From Pseudomonas mandelii (GTDB lineage: Bacteria > Pseudomonadota > Gammaproteobacteria > Pseudomonadales > Pseudomonadaceae): a stretch of 64,000 nucleotides of DNA. This document shows positions 17,161-25,535 of this stretch, one piece after another. The stretch lies in contig NZ_LT629796.1 of NCBI RefSeq assembly GCF_900106065.1, forward strand, positions 6,114,501 through 6,178,500, in the 5' to 3' direction. Position numbers and translations under genes: made by a program. Position 1 is the first letter of the stretch; each line of letters starts with the position of its first letter. Below the pieces are notes generated by a model. It made no database searches. It was not told where the DNA came from and was given only the letters and a program-made list of their open reading frames with translations.

Positions 17161-17407
17161 TTCACCTTTTTCCAAAGGAGCTTCTAAAGGTGAGCTTGGA
17201 GCTTTAACTGAATAGCAATGAGTTTCAGATTTTCACAGACTAGCTACTTGTCTGTAGGACTCCAACCAGATGCGCTAGCTAGGTTCCTATTAACTCCCAC
17301 TTACTATAGGTGATTCAAGTTAACATGGGAATGACTGAAAAATTACATTTTTGAAATCTTTCGACTGAAAACGGGATGTTCGTCCAGTGAATCATCCCAT
17401 TCAGGTA

Positions 17408-18733
17408 TTACAGAATCGCTAGTGGATACTCAATGATCACACGAACTTCATCCAGATCCGATTCAAATTCAGTTGAGCGAAAGTTCATTTGTCGCAAGCG
17501 GAAGGACATATCTTTCAAGGAGCCTGCCTGAACGACGTATTTTACTTCGATGTCGCGCTCCCAACGTTTCTGATCGGTCAACGGGTTTCCATCCGCATCG
17601 CGCCGCATGTATGTGGCGTTGGCGTTGGAGTAGTCGGCGTCGGTGCCACGACCATAACGTGTCATAAACGACAAGCCAGGTACACCATACGAGCTCATGT
17701 CGAGGTCGTAACGCACCATCCATGAACGTTCTTTTGGCGAGTTGAAGTCGCTGTACTGGATTGAGTTGTCGAGAAAGATGGAATCCGACTGACGCAGATA
17801 GTCGAAGTCGTCGTTACCATTATTTCGCTGGTGAGAAAGTGCAAGTGAGTGTGCGCCATACTTCACGCCAACCTTAGCGCTCCAAATATTGTTGTCGAAC
17901 TCGCCCAGCAGTTTTTTCCCTTCATCCACGGCCTTGTAGTAATTCACACCGCCGAATACAGAAAGCTCATCAGACAAGGAGTAGTTCAACCCGGTACCAG
18001 CATAGTATTGATTCCAGGCGTCTTTGAGACGACTGGAGTAAAGACTAACGATAATATTCTTATTCACATTGTAGTCGCCACCAAAATAGCCGACCCAAGG
18101 TGAGTTAACAGGGCCTGCATAGAAGGTTGCGAAGTTGTCGCGCATATTGCTGGAGACTGGTTGACTCATAGCATGCAGGCGACCACCCTGAACTGTCAGC
18201 CCTTCGATGCTGGTATTGGTAGCGGTCACACCCCGGAAACTTTCCGGTAAAAGCCTTGAGTCGCCAGACGCCACGACAGGGTTGGCGGGAAATACATCAC
18301 CTACTTTCACCACAGTGTCAAAAGCGCGAACTTTTGCCGCGCCACCGACTTTCGTGTATTCATCTCGAGCTTCGCCGTCGCCATTGACAGGTAGTACATC
18401 GAATGAACTACGACCGCCGTTACGACCGTCACCCGTATCAAGCTTCAAACCGATCATCGCGAAAGCGTCGACGCCCACGCCTACAGTGCCTTGGGTAAAC
18501 CCGGATTCGAACTTACTGATAATCGCATGCGACCAAGCTTCGGAGTAGCCATTGCCCGTGGGGCTTGATTGACCGTTGCGATGATCACGATTGAAGTAGA
18601 AATTTCGATTGAGCACGGTAAGGCTGCTGTCTTCGATAAATCCCCCAGTCTTTTCCTCCGCAAATACCATAGACGGCCCAGAACTGACAACCAACGCCAA
18701 AGCGGCCATCGAAAATTTTGTATTGTTATCCAT
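17408..18733 (-). CDS. OprD-family outer-membrane porin
   Basis: A 441-residue protein with a signal peptide (MDNNTKFSMAALALVVSSGPSMVFA) and the OprD-family pattern: GGFIEDSSLTVLNRNFYFNRDHR near the mature start, SYxEAW-type segment, SRLLPESFRGV, and a strand-rich C-terminus with RDIEVKYVVQAGSLKDMSFRLRQ. OprD channels take up small substrates (basic amino acids, carboxylates). It ends in EYPLAIL and not in the aromatic residue usual for outer-membrane barrels, which is odd. CzcRS represses oprD in P. aeruginosa, so its place beside a czc locus may be meaningful, but substrate and regulation are not visible here. Confidence 0.9.
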   Translation of the reverse strand: MDNNTKFSMAALALVVSSGPSMVFAEEKTGGFIEDSSLTVLNRNFYFNRDHRNGQSSPTGNGYSEAWSHAIISKFESGFTQGTVGVGVDAFAMIGLKLDTGDGRNGGRSSFDVLPVNGDGEARDEYTKVGGAAKVRAFDTVVKVGDVFPANPVVASGDSRLLPESFRGVTATNTSIEGLTVQGGRLHAMSQPVSSNMRDNFATFYAGPVNSPWVGYFGGDYNVNKNIIVSLYSSRLKDAWNQYYAGTGLNYSLSDELSVFGGVNYYKAVDEGKKLLGEFDNNIWSAKVGVKYGAHSLALSHQRNNGNDDFDYLRQSDSIFLDNSIQYSDFNSPKERSWMVRYDLDMSSYGVPGLSFMTRYGRGTDADYSNANATYMRRDADGNPLTDQKRWERDIEVKYVVQAGSLKDMSFRLRQMNFRSTEFESDLDEVRVIIEYPLAIL

Positions 18734-19060
18734 TAATCACTCCTTAGGTTCGGCAGAACTAGAAAGTTCTTCGGCTGGAATTATTGTTTACGGGAGCAGT
18801 TTCTGCTCCCGTATCGTCGCCGACTTGTATCGTTGCAGTTTGAAGATAACGGGGAGATGATTGTAAAATTACAATTTTGTAATATTTATGATTGTGTCAG
18901 CACATGACTGCAAGCAGTGAGGCCGCAGGCCATGGCCTTCAAACCATATCTGTAACGACCTGCATTTGAAAACGCCCCGACCTGCAATGTGGGCGTTTTC
19001 AAATGCAGGTCGTTACAGCTAACCCTTCGCATCCAGGATACTTAAAGGGCCAGCACTGAC
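18734..19060. other. Intergenic region with porin promoter and long palindrome
   Basis: A 327-base gap. The half next to 18733 is AT-rich (around 18860-18900) and must hold the porin promoter. The other half contains the 28-base perfect inverted repeat described at 18950-19018. I see no gene. Confidence 0.5.
18950..19018. terminator. Very long perfect stem-loop downstream of the T6SS effector locus
   Basis: Two perfectly complementary 28-base arms (from CTGTAACGACCTGC to AACGCCC, and back from GGGCG) enclose a 13-base loop. The inner part, AAAACGCCC ... GGGCGTTTTC, looks like a normal Pseudomonas terminator; the outer arms extend it far beyond the usual stem length. It lies 43 bases after the end of the minus-strand DUF2931 gene, so a terminator is the simplest reading, but a small mobile palindrome is possible. 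Confidence 0.6.
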
Positions 19061-19714
19061 CTACTTCCAAGAGTCGTAGGGCACACCAAACTTCTCGACA
19101 TAGGCTTTGGAAACTGCTGAAAGGGGCCGGTGGTGACCGCCAGACTTACCTTCATACGGGCCACGTGGATCAATCACCGCTTGTACCGTAGTCACCTCGA
19201 TCGGTGTCATGCAGGGACCGGTTACCCAGACTTTGGCAATGCCTCCGGGAACCAGCCTTATACCGATTGCCTCACGATATCCGGTGATCCATTGCCCATC
19301 GGCAGAGCAGAACACCTTTTCCCCCTTGCGCATGATCTCCCGGGTCGCCTCAGGTATGTTAATCACCATTTGGTAGGTTTGCGGCTCGACCAGCGATTGC
19401 CAACGGACATAGATCTGTTTGGGCAAGTCAGCCCCTGTCACGTACTTACCCTTACCCCAACCTGCTCTTTTCGGCCAGCCTCGGGGATCGCCGGAGTTGT
19501 TGGGGGGCGTTAGTATTGACGCGGTGCCACTCATCGCACGTGAATATAACTGTTCCTGAATATCGACCACATCCGCCGACTCGATCCAAACTTCCATGTA
19601 AGCGGGAGCCGAAAATCCCAAGCGCCAGGCTTTATAGGGCATTGACTGGCTTTTGGCAAAGGTGCAGCCACTGAGTAGAAAGGCGGCAAGAGCGACACGG
19701 ATAAAATTACTCAT
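19061..19714 (-). CDS. DUF2931 family lipoprotein, probable immunity protein to the Tle1 effector
   Basis: A 217-residue protein with a lipoprotein signal (MSNFIRVALAAFLLSGC; lipobox LSGC), so it is likely anchored in a membrane facing the periplasm. The body resembles DUF2931 proteins (YKAWRLGFSAPAYMEVWIES, PKQIYVRWQSLVEPQTY). Its start overlaps the last 8 bases of the effector frame. A periplasmic lipoprotein encoded immediately after a T6SS phospholipase is the standard arrangement for an immunity protein protecting against sibling attack; that role is inferred from position and localisation. Confidence 0.8.
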   Translation of the reverse strand: MSNFIRVALAAFLLSGCTFAKSQSMPYKAWRLGFSAPAYMEVWIESADVVDIQEQLYSRAMSGTASILTPPNNSGDPRGWPKRAGWGKGKYVTGADLPKQIYVRWQSLVEPQTYQMVINIPEATREIMRKGEKVFCSADGQWITGYREAIGIRLVPGGIAKVWVTGPCMTPIEVTTVQAVIDPRGPYEGKSGGHHRPLSAVSKAYVEKFGVPYDSWK

Positions 19715-21430
19715 TCGGGTGCACCGTGCGCACAGAGTTTTCGTCTGGTCGATTAATGAAGACGATATTCAGGTCGCTATTGTTGCGATTTTTAGCGGCG
19801 TTCCAGTTATCGGAGACATGAACGTAACGTTGGAACAGCAGTTCCTCCTCTTGCGGAGTCAGCCCTGTTGTTTTGCTTTTCCCCTGAGCGAATGCCATCA
19901 GTTTTTTGGAGATGGGAACGAGTTCCGCAGGCAGCGCTAGTCGCGGTTCGCCTTCGTCAATCTCGCCAAACGGTACTCCGTTTTCAACAGCCAGTTCGCG
20001 CATGATCCGAAAGTGGATCAAGGACAAGTCACTGCGGACTTCGCGCTGGCTGCTGACAGCCGCATACACGTGTTTCATGTTTTTTTGATCGTCTTTGTCA
20101 GTGCTACGAAACGGTACCTCCCAAGTCCGGATCTCCAACGAAAGGTTATATTGGGCCAGTTGATCTTGAAGCCGTCTCAAGTCCTGCTGGGCAACCTTGT
20201 AACTGTTGGCTTCAGCGAAAGAGGTCCTTTCTTCGACCTGGCTTTTACGCGGTTTGCTGAGCAGGATGCGCTCCATCGCCTTGGGTAAATAGCCGCCGCC
20301 CAGGTCTGAATGTACGCCAGGTAGGACAATATCGGCCGATCCAAGACTGTTGAGGGCAAAGTTATAACGGCGTTCATTTCGAGCGACCAATTGGACGACT
20401 TTCTTAGCCGCGTCTGGCGCAAGATGGATATTGATCCCTGGGTTATAAGCGTTATTACCAGTCCAGTCCCCCACCAGCGGATTGGCAATGGCCGCGACGG
20501 CGTCGTAAACGCCAATGAAATTTATAGAGACATCAGTATGCGGCGTCCATGAAAAGCTATCCGACAATATCGGGGCACCCATCGGCAACGCTTTGGCGAG
20601 GATACTTTGGTTCCCTTTAATACCTCATTGGCAAAATCCCCTGCCGCTGCGGAGCCACGGCTGAACCCGAAGATATCGAACTCGATTTTCGCCACGCGCT
20701 TATCGGGGTTGTTGTCTTGAAATGTTTGCATAGCCTTGAGAATAAGTGGCGGTGTTTCTTCAACTCGCGCCCTGACACCCTGCACACCTATACCGGTACC
20801 TTGCGAAAAAGTGGAATCTTCTCCAGTGCTGCTGGTTCCGATCCCGTCCACATAAACGGGCAGGCTGGCCGTCTTGGCATCGATGGGCAGGGTTTCATCC
20901 GCCTGGTCTATGTAAAGGTCATACAGCCTGGCGACGTTGCTAACATCATTGCCATAGCTGTTGTCCGGGGAACTCCCCTTGCCGTCATAACCGTGAGCCG
21001 CACAGAACTGACGAATATCTTCAGCGGCTTCCTCCAGGTTCACGTCCGGCGCAAAGCAGCCAAAGACACGCTCGCTGTTGTTGCGGTTGTTGCCCGTCCC
21101 ATCGAAGAACATCCCAACACGTAAGGTGATGTCTTCCAGCTCGACCTCTTCTTCCTCTTCCTCAAGCTCTTCTTCCACCGCAGGTGGTTTCGAGTCAGGG
21201 GCAACACTGAGTTTCCCAACCGGTGGCGCACTCAACTGTTGCCCCGCAGTGGCAGCGACGGCGGCACCAGGGACTAATGGAGTGAGAATCTGGATACCCG
21301 TGCCGACGCCAGGAGCGCCCCCAGAATTGACCTTCACCTCAGCGCCACTGATCGTCACGCCACCGGCGTCCAACTTGACGAAGCTCTCGCCAGCCTTGGC
21401 GGTCAGTTCCATACCGCCCTCAATCACCAC
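19707..21430 (-). pseudogene. Tle1-type T6SS phospholipase domain (DUF2235), frameshifted
   Basis: The first part (down to about 20615) has the DUF2235 hydrolase start VGMFFDGTGNNRNN and the nucleophile elbow FGFSRGSAAA. The second part, in another frame from about 20612 to 19707, has FIGVYDAVAAIANPL, PGVHSDLGGGYLPKA (catalytic Asp and His region) and a C-terminal domain. One G missing in the run at 20613-20615 (minus strand AAAGGGAACC) accounts for the break. The part before residue ~90 is a VgrG tail (MELTAKAGESFVKLDAGGV) and an acidic linker of about 12 Glu/Val residues, so the enzyme is fused to VgrG when frames are restored. It would hydrolyse phospholipids in target cells. Whether the break is real or a sequencing error cannot be told here. 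Confidence 0.8.
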
Positions 21431-23204
21431 CTTGTCGCCTGCGTAGTAGTGAATCTCCTGGCCCGCCTCGACAACTGCGCCGTCCCAACCTTTACATGCT
21501 GAGTCACGCCAACGGTCAGGTGATCATCCGCCCGCACTTCAGTCTTGCGATCCAAGTGGGTGATCCGATGCTCTTCAGCCTTGAACTCGCTGAACACATT
21601 GACCTCAACCGTGTCATGTCGTTCGTTGCCGACGCGAATCTTCTGGTCATGCTCGATGCTTTCATCCCAGTCACGCTGGGCATGCAAATAGATCTGTTCC
21701 GCACCTTTTTTGTCTTCAATACGAAACTCGTTGTAACCCTTGCCGCCCGACGAGCTGAGCGTCTTGAACGTGCTGCGGGTCTTGTTCGCCGGCAGTTCGT
21801 AGGGGACAACATTTTCCTTATGAAACAGGCAACCGGTGATTAGCGGTTGGTCGGGATTACCTTCGAGGAAGGTGACGAGCACTTCCATGCCGACGCGCGG
21901 GATGGCGATGCCGCCGTAGGCATTACCGGCCCAGCCGGTGGCGACGCGCAACCAACAGCTGGAGTTATCGTTAGTCTGACCGTCACGATCCCAGTGGAAC
22001 TGGACTTTGACACGACCGTATTCGTCGCAATGGATTTCTTCGCCCAGAGGCCCGGTGACGATGGCGGTCTGGCTACCCAGAGCCTTAGGTTTTGGGTGTT
22101 CCAGGGCAGGCCGATAATGCGCATCCCACGGAGTAGCGAGGAAGCGGTTACGGTAGCCCTGTTGAAAATCGTCTTTGCTGTGGGTGACATCGCTGGTGAT
22201 GCTCTCGCCGAGCACTTGCGGCTGTTTGCCTTCGTGAATCACTTCCAGCAACAGCCAGAGGTCGTTCCACTCGGCGAGCGGGTGTTCGCTGAGGGCCAGG
22301 AAGTGGCCGCTGACCAGGGTTGGCTCGTCGCCTTTGCCTTCGGCGAGTTGGTAGTCGCTGCGGTGGCGTTCCAAGGCGCGGGTTGCCAGTTGCTTGCCGC
22401 GTTCGCGGTCGGTGAATCGGCCGGGGTAGTCGTAGTCTTCCAGGTCCGGGGCGAACGTGCTTTTGGCGGCGCCTTCGGGCAGGATGCGCGGTTTTTCGAA
22501 GTCGTAATCCCGGCGGCTGACGCGGGTGGTGCGGGTTTCCAGGCGCAGGTTGAAGCGCTTGATCACCGGTTTCTCGGCAGCCATGCCGGAGTCTTGCTGG
22601 TAGGCCACGGGCGCGAGTTTGCGGAACACCGTCTGGTCATCGCCGAACACCAGTTTGTGGCCGCCGGCACTGTGCTGGAAGTGGAAGTGAATGCCTTCTT
22701 CTTCGCACAGGTGCTGGATGAAATGCAGGTCGGATTCGTCGTACTGCACGCAGTAATCGCGTTCCGGGTAGATCGCGCCGAGCTGGAAGCTGTAGGCATC
22801 GGCCAGGATGCCGCGCGCTTCGAGGACCTGCGCGATGATCTTCGGCACACTTAAATGCTGGAAAACCTGCTGGTCATGGTTGTGGCGCAGGTAGGCGAGT
22901 TGCGGCACCAGGCTGATGCTGTAACGGGCCAGGCTTTTCCGGAGTCGCCTTGCTCGATGCGATACACCAAGCCGTGGATGATGCCTTTGCCGGTGGCGCC
23001 GAAGGTCAGGCAGCCAGGTTTGTACTGGATCTCTTCGAGTTTCAGGTCAGGGCGGGGACTGACCAGTTCAATGTCAAAACAGAACGGCTGGTTGAGGGCT
23101 TCACGGCCAACAAAACTAAGTACCTGAAGGTCAACGGATATGCCCTCCAGCGTCAGGGCAATATGAGTTGCGTTTGCGTCCAGCATGCCTTGAGTTCCAT
23201 CCAT
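21424..23204 (-). pseudogene. vgrG: VgrG spike protein of a type VI secretion system, frameshifted
   Basis: The N-terminal part (23204 to about 22927) starts MDGTQGMLDANATHIALTLEG; a one-base loss near 22926-22930 shifts it. The main part, from RYSISLVPQLAYLRHNHDQQVFQ, includes gp27/gp5-like segments (YCVQYDESDLHFIQHLCEEEGIHF), the OB-fold (GEEIHCDEYGRVKVQFHWDRDG) and the repetitive needle (GNERHDTVEVN, RADDHLTVG). Another one-base loss near 21474 diverts the end. With both repaired the frame runs straight on into the Tle1 domain, giving one fused protein of about 1,166 residues from 23204 to 19707. VgrG forms the puncturing tip that carries the effector. No other T6SS structural genes are in the window. 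Confidence 0.85.
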
Positions 23205-23244
23205 TGATGCGATTTAGAATCTGGATGGTGCTGGAATATATCCA

Positions 23245-23649
23245 TTACCTCAATGCAAAAATTGCCGTAGCAAAAAAGTCGGCCTGCTTGGCTTTTAGAG
23301 TACGCGTTTCTGCCATCAGTACTTCGTTAATCGAGGCGAGGTTGGCAATCTTTTCGCGCAGTTCCTCATTCTCTTGGCGGAGCATTCGATTTTTCTCGCG
23401 CTCAGCCAAAAGATCCTGGTGTTTCACATCCCGCTGAGCACGACTTGAACGCCCCTGAGCTTCGCGGATCGCCTCAGCGACAGTTGGGTAGTGATTGTGA
23501 ATCAGAGCGGTTGAAACACCCGCTTCACGCGCCACCGCGGCGATAGTGACCTTGGATTCGCCGCTATGCGCCCGACCGCGCAGGATGCGTGCAAGTGCGA
23601 GTTGCAAATCCCGCTCGCGGGCGTCTGAGGGCTTGCGTTTAATGGTCAT
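23245..23649 (-). CDS. Small HTH plus coiled-coil protein of the recombinase module (TnpC/GmtX-like)
   Basis: A 134-residue protein. Residues ~30-70 form a helix-turn-helix resembling TetR/KfrA N-termini (TIAAVAREAGVSTALIHNHYPTVAEAI), and residues ~80-125 are a heptad-rich coiled coil (LLAEREKNRMLRQENEELREKIANL). Its start overlaps the stop of the large recombinase by 4 bases, so it is the last gene of that operon. Comparable small proteins end the Tn554 tnpABC operon and the recombinase trios described in gamma-proteobacterial islands; they are thought to bind DNA or regulate recombination. Function here is inferred from context. Confidence 0.75.
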   Translation of the reverse strand: MTIKRKPSDARERDLQLALARILRGRAHSGESKVTIAAVAREAGVSTALIHNHYPTVAEAIREAQGRSSRAQRDVKHQDLLAEREKNRMLRQENEELREKIANLASINEVLMAETRTLKAKQADFFATAIFALR

Positions 23650-25535
23650 GCTACGTTCTCCTCCGGATCGTATCCAAGCTGCATAAGCACGTCACGACAG
23701 CGATCCAAATCACGCAATACGCGCTGACGACCACCGTCACCAATGTCGTTGCAATCCAACAACCTCTTCAGGTTGTCGTAAAGGCGCTGGTAGATACCAA
23801 CGTGTGCACCTCCAATCACGGCGTTGTTGCAATCGCCGCAGCGCGTTCGCTCCATGGTGTTGCCGACGCAACGATCATCGTCGGCGGTACACCAGGCGTG
23901 ACCATTACTTCGAATCGCGGTGCTCTCAGCGATCGAGGTTACCATTGAGGCGTGGCTCTTGAAGATCGCGAGGTTCGCCGAATCGCGCTGCCAATGCTTG
24001 ATTGATCGACCGTAGCCGCCAGTCAGCGGTGTGTCCCCCAGCCAAGTGCCGACGACCTCGGACTTGATGTCTTCGAGTTCTGACTGGATGTCTTCGTACA
24101 GTTCAATATCGAGATGCTGCCCCCAATCTTGATCCATGGCGTAGCCCAAGGTCATGTCCATGGACCAGTGTGCGAAATGCTCACGCAGGTAACGCAGGTC
24201 GCCGAATTGACTGTGTGCGGCATAGTTGGCGAATTTACGGCGAAATTGATGGCTGGCTAAGATCCAGTTCAGACCACAGCTCTTCGCGTACGCTTTGAGG
24301 CACATGTTCCATGCCGAACCCGAGAGGGTACGAACTTGATTACGCTTCGTGGCAGCCACCCCGAGAAAGAGAGCATGCCGATGCTTCTGCGCCGTGGCGA
24401 TTTGCGGATCACTCGAATTAAGCGTTCTTCGCTCGGAGATCTCAGCGTCGATCATGGCCTGGTACGGCTCGGCCCAGCGCTCCATTAGGCGCAACACGTG
24501 CACAGCAATTTTTGGAATCATCCAGTCGTGCACGCCGGTATCGGTTTTTTCCGACGTGGAGCGCAGCCAGTGAAAGACCGTGCCTTCATCGTCTTCCGTA
24601 CGGTGGCACGCGCCAGCTTTTACGTTGGCCAACTCATGATTCCGGCAACCGGAGGTGCTGGCCAGAACGATATAGGAGGCGGTTCTCAAATCTTTAATCG
24701 CTTGGTTGAATGTCTCAAGCCCGCCTTCCCACCCAAGAGCGGTCAGCTGGCGAACCTTATGCTCCTGAATTGATCTGGTCACCTGTCCCTTGCGTGCTAC
24801 AGCGACGCTATCGAGGGTGTCGCGCAGATCGAGCAGACGCTCACCGTGCTGAACCTGTTCATAGGCCTTCTCGAACAACGTACAAAACACCTCATCTGGT
24901 ATCAACGGCGTTTTGCCGGCCTCACTGTTGAGGGAGGCTCTACCGGCCAAGGCTCTCGCCGATGTATCAGGCCAGGGATGTCTTGGGATTGGGTCGTTGG
25001 TGTACTGACTGAGTTCATGAAGCGCCTCGACTGACATAAAACGACGTTCAAGGGCCGCCGGAGACAGCGCCTGCCCCCGATTGCGACGCGTCTGTCGGAT
25101 CTCCCTGCACTCGGCGACGTAATTTGCACAGATCATGGGCGTTACAGCGCCGAAGTGACCGAGCTTAAGCGCGCTTAAATACCGCAGAAAGGGCAATACA
25201 TTTTCAAAAACATTGCGCAAAGTACTTGCCACGGGACGCTTCTGCCCTGCGCGACCGCGTCGTAGGTAGCGATACAATAGGGACTTCATCACCGCTAAAA
25301 ACGCAGCGGGTACTCGATTGAAGTCCAAGTTCCTCATGTTGTCCGGTACATTGCTCGTCAACCCTTCGAGCTGCCAAATGTTATCGCGATAGCGACTGAG
25401 GATGACCCAGTGGCCATCAACATGAATGGCACTGACAATGAGTGCTTCGCGGTCGCTCTCGGGCAACTCACGTATATCCCCTGGTTGTTGTTCAATGCTT
25501 GCCCAAGGCAACATGGTCACATTGTTTTTGCTCAT
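23646..25535 (-). CDS. Large tyrosine recombinase (Tn554 TnpB-like)
   Basis: I place the start at 25535 (MSKNNVTML, 629 residues): a GGAG box precedes it and its ATGA overlaps the stop of the upstream recombinase, while the open frame runs to 25574. Tyrosine-recombinase residues are visible in order: Arg in ASTSGCRNHELANV, His-x-x-Arg in SHQFRRKFANYA, His/Trp in REHFAHWSMDMTLGY with the nucleophile Tyr. A C-terminal Cys-rich stretch (WCTADDDRCVGNTMERTRCGDC) may bind zinc. The length equals that of Tn554 TnpB. It would act with its neighbours to integrate and excise the island. Confidence 0.85.
   Translation of the reverse strand: MSKNNVTMLPWASIEQQPGDIRELPESDREALIVSAIHVDGHWVILSRYRDNIWQLEGLTSNVPDNMRNLDFNRVPAAFLAVMKSLLYRYLRRGRAGQKRPVASTLRNVFENVLPFLRYLSALKLGHFGAVTPMICANYVAECREIRQTRRNRGQALSPAALERRFMSVEALHELSQYTNDPIPRHPWPDTSARALAGRASLNSEAGKTPLIPDEVFCTLFEKAYEQVQHGERLLDLRDTLDSVAVARKGQVTRSIQEHKVRQLTALGWEGGLETFNQAIKDLRTASYIVLASTSGCRNHELANVKAGACHRTEDDEGTVFHWLRSTSEKTDTGVHDWMIPKIAVHVLRLMERWAEPYQAMIDAEISERRTLNSSDPQIATAQKHRHALFLGVAATKRNQVRTLSGSAWNMCLKAYAKSCGLNWILASHQFRRKFANYAAHSQFGDLRYLREHFAHWSMDMTLGYAMDQDWGQHLDIELYEDIQSELEDIKSEVVGTWLGDTPLTGGYGRSIKHWQRDSANLAIFKSHASMVTSIAESTAIRSNGHAWCTADDDRCVGNTMERTRCGDCNNAVIGGAHVGIYQRLYDNLKRLLDCNDIGDGGRQRVLRDLDRCRDVLMQLGYDPEENVA

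Noticed and set aside
22855..23207. Plus-strand open frames across the vgrG region, also the long one at 21847-22854
   Set aside because: They are antisense shadows of the GC-rich vgrG frame; they lack ribosome binding sites and family similarity, while the minus strand encodes clear VgrG motifs.
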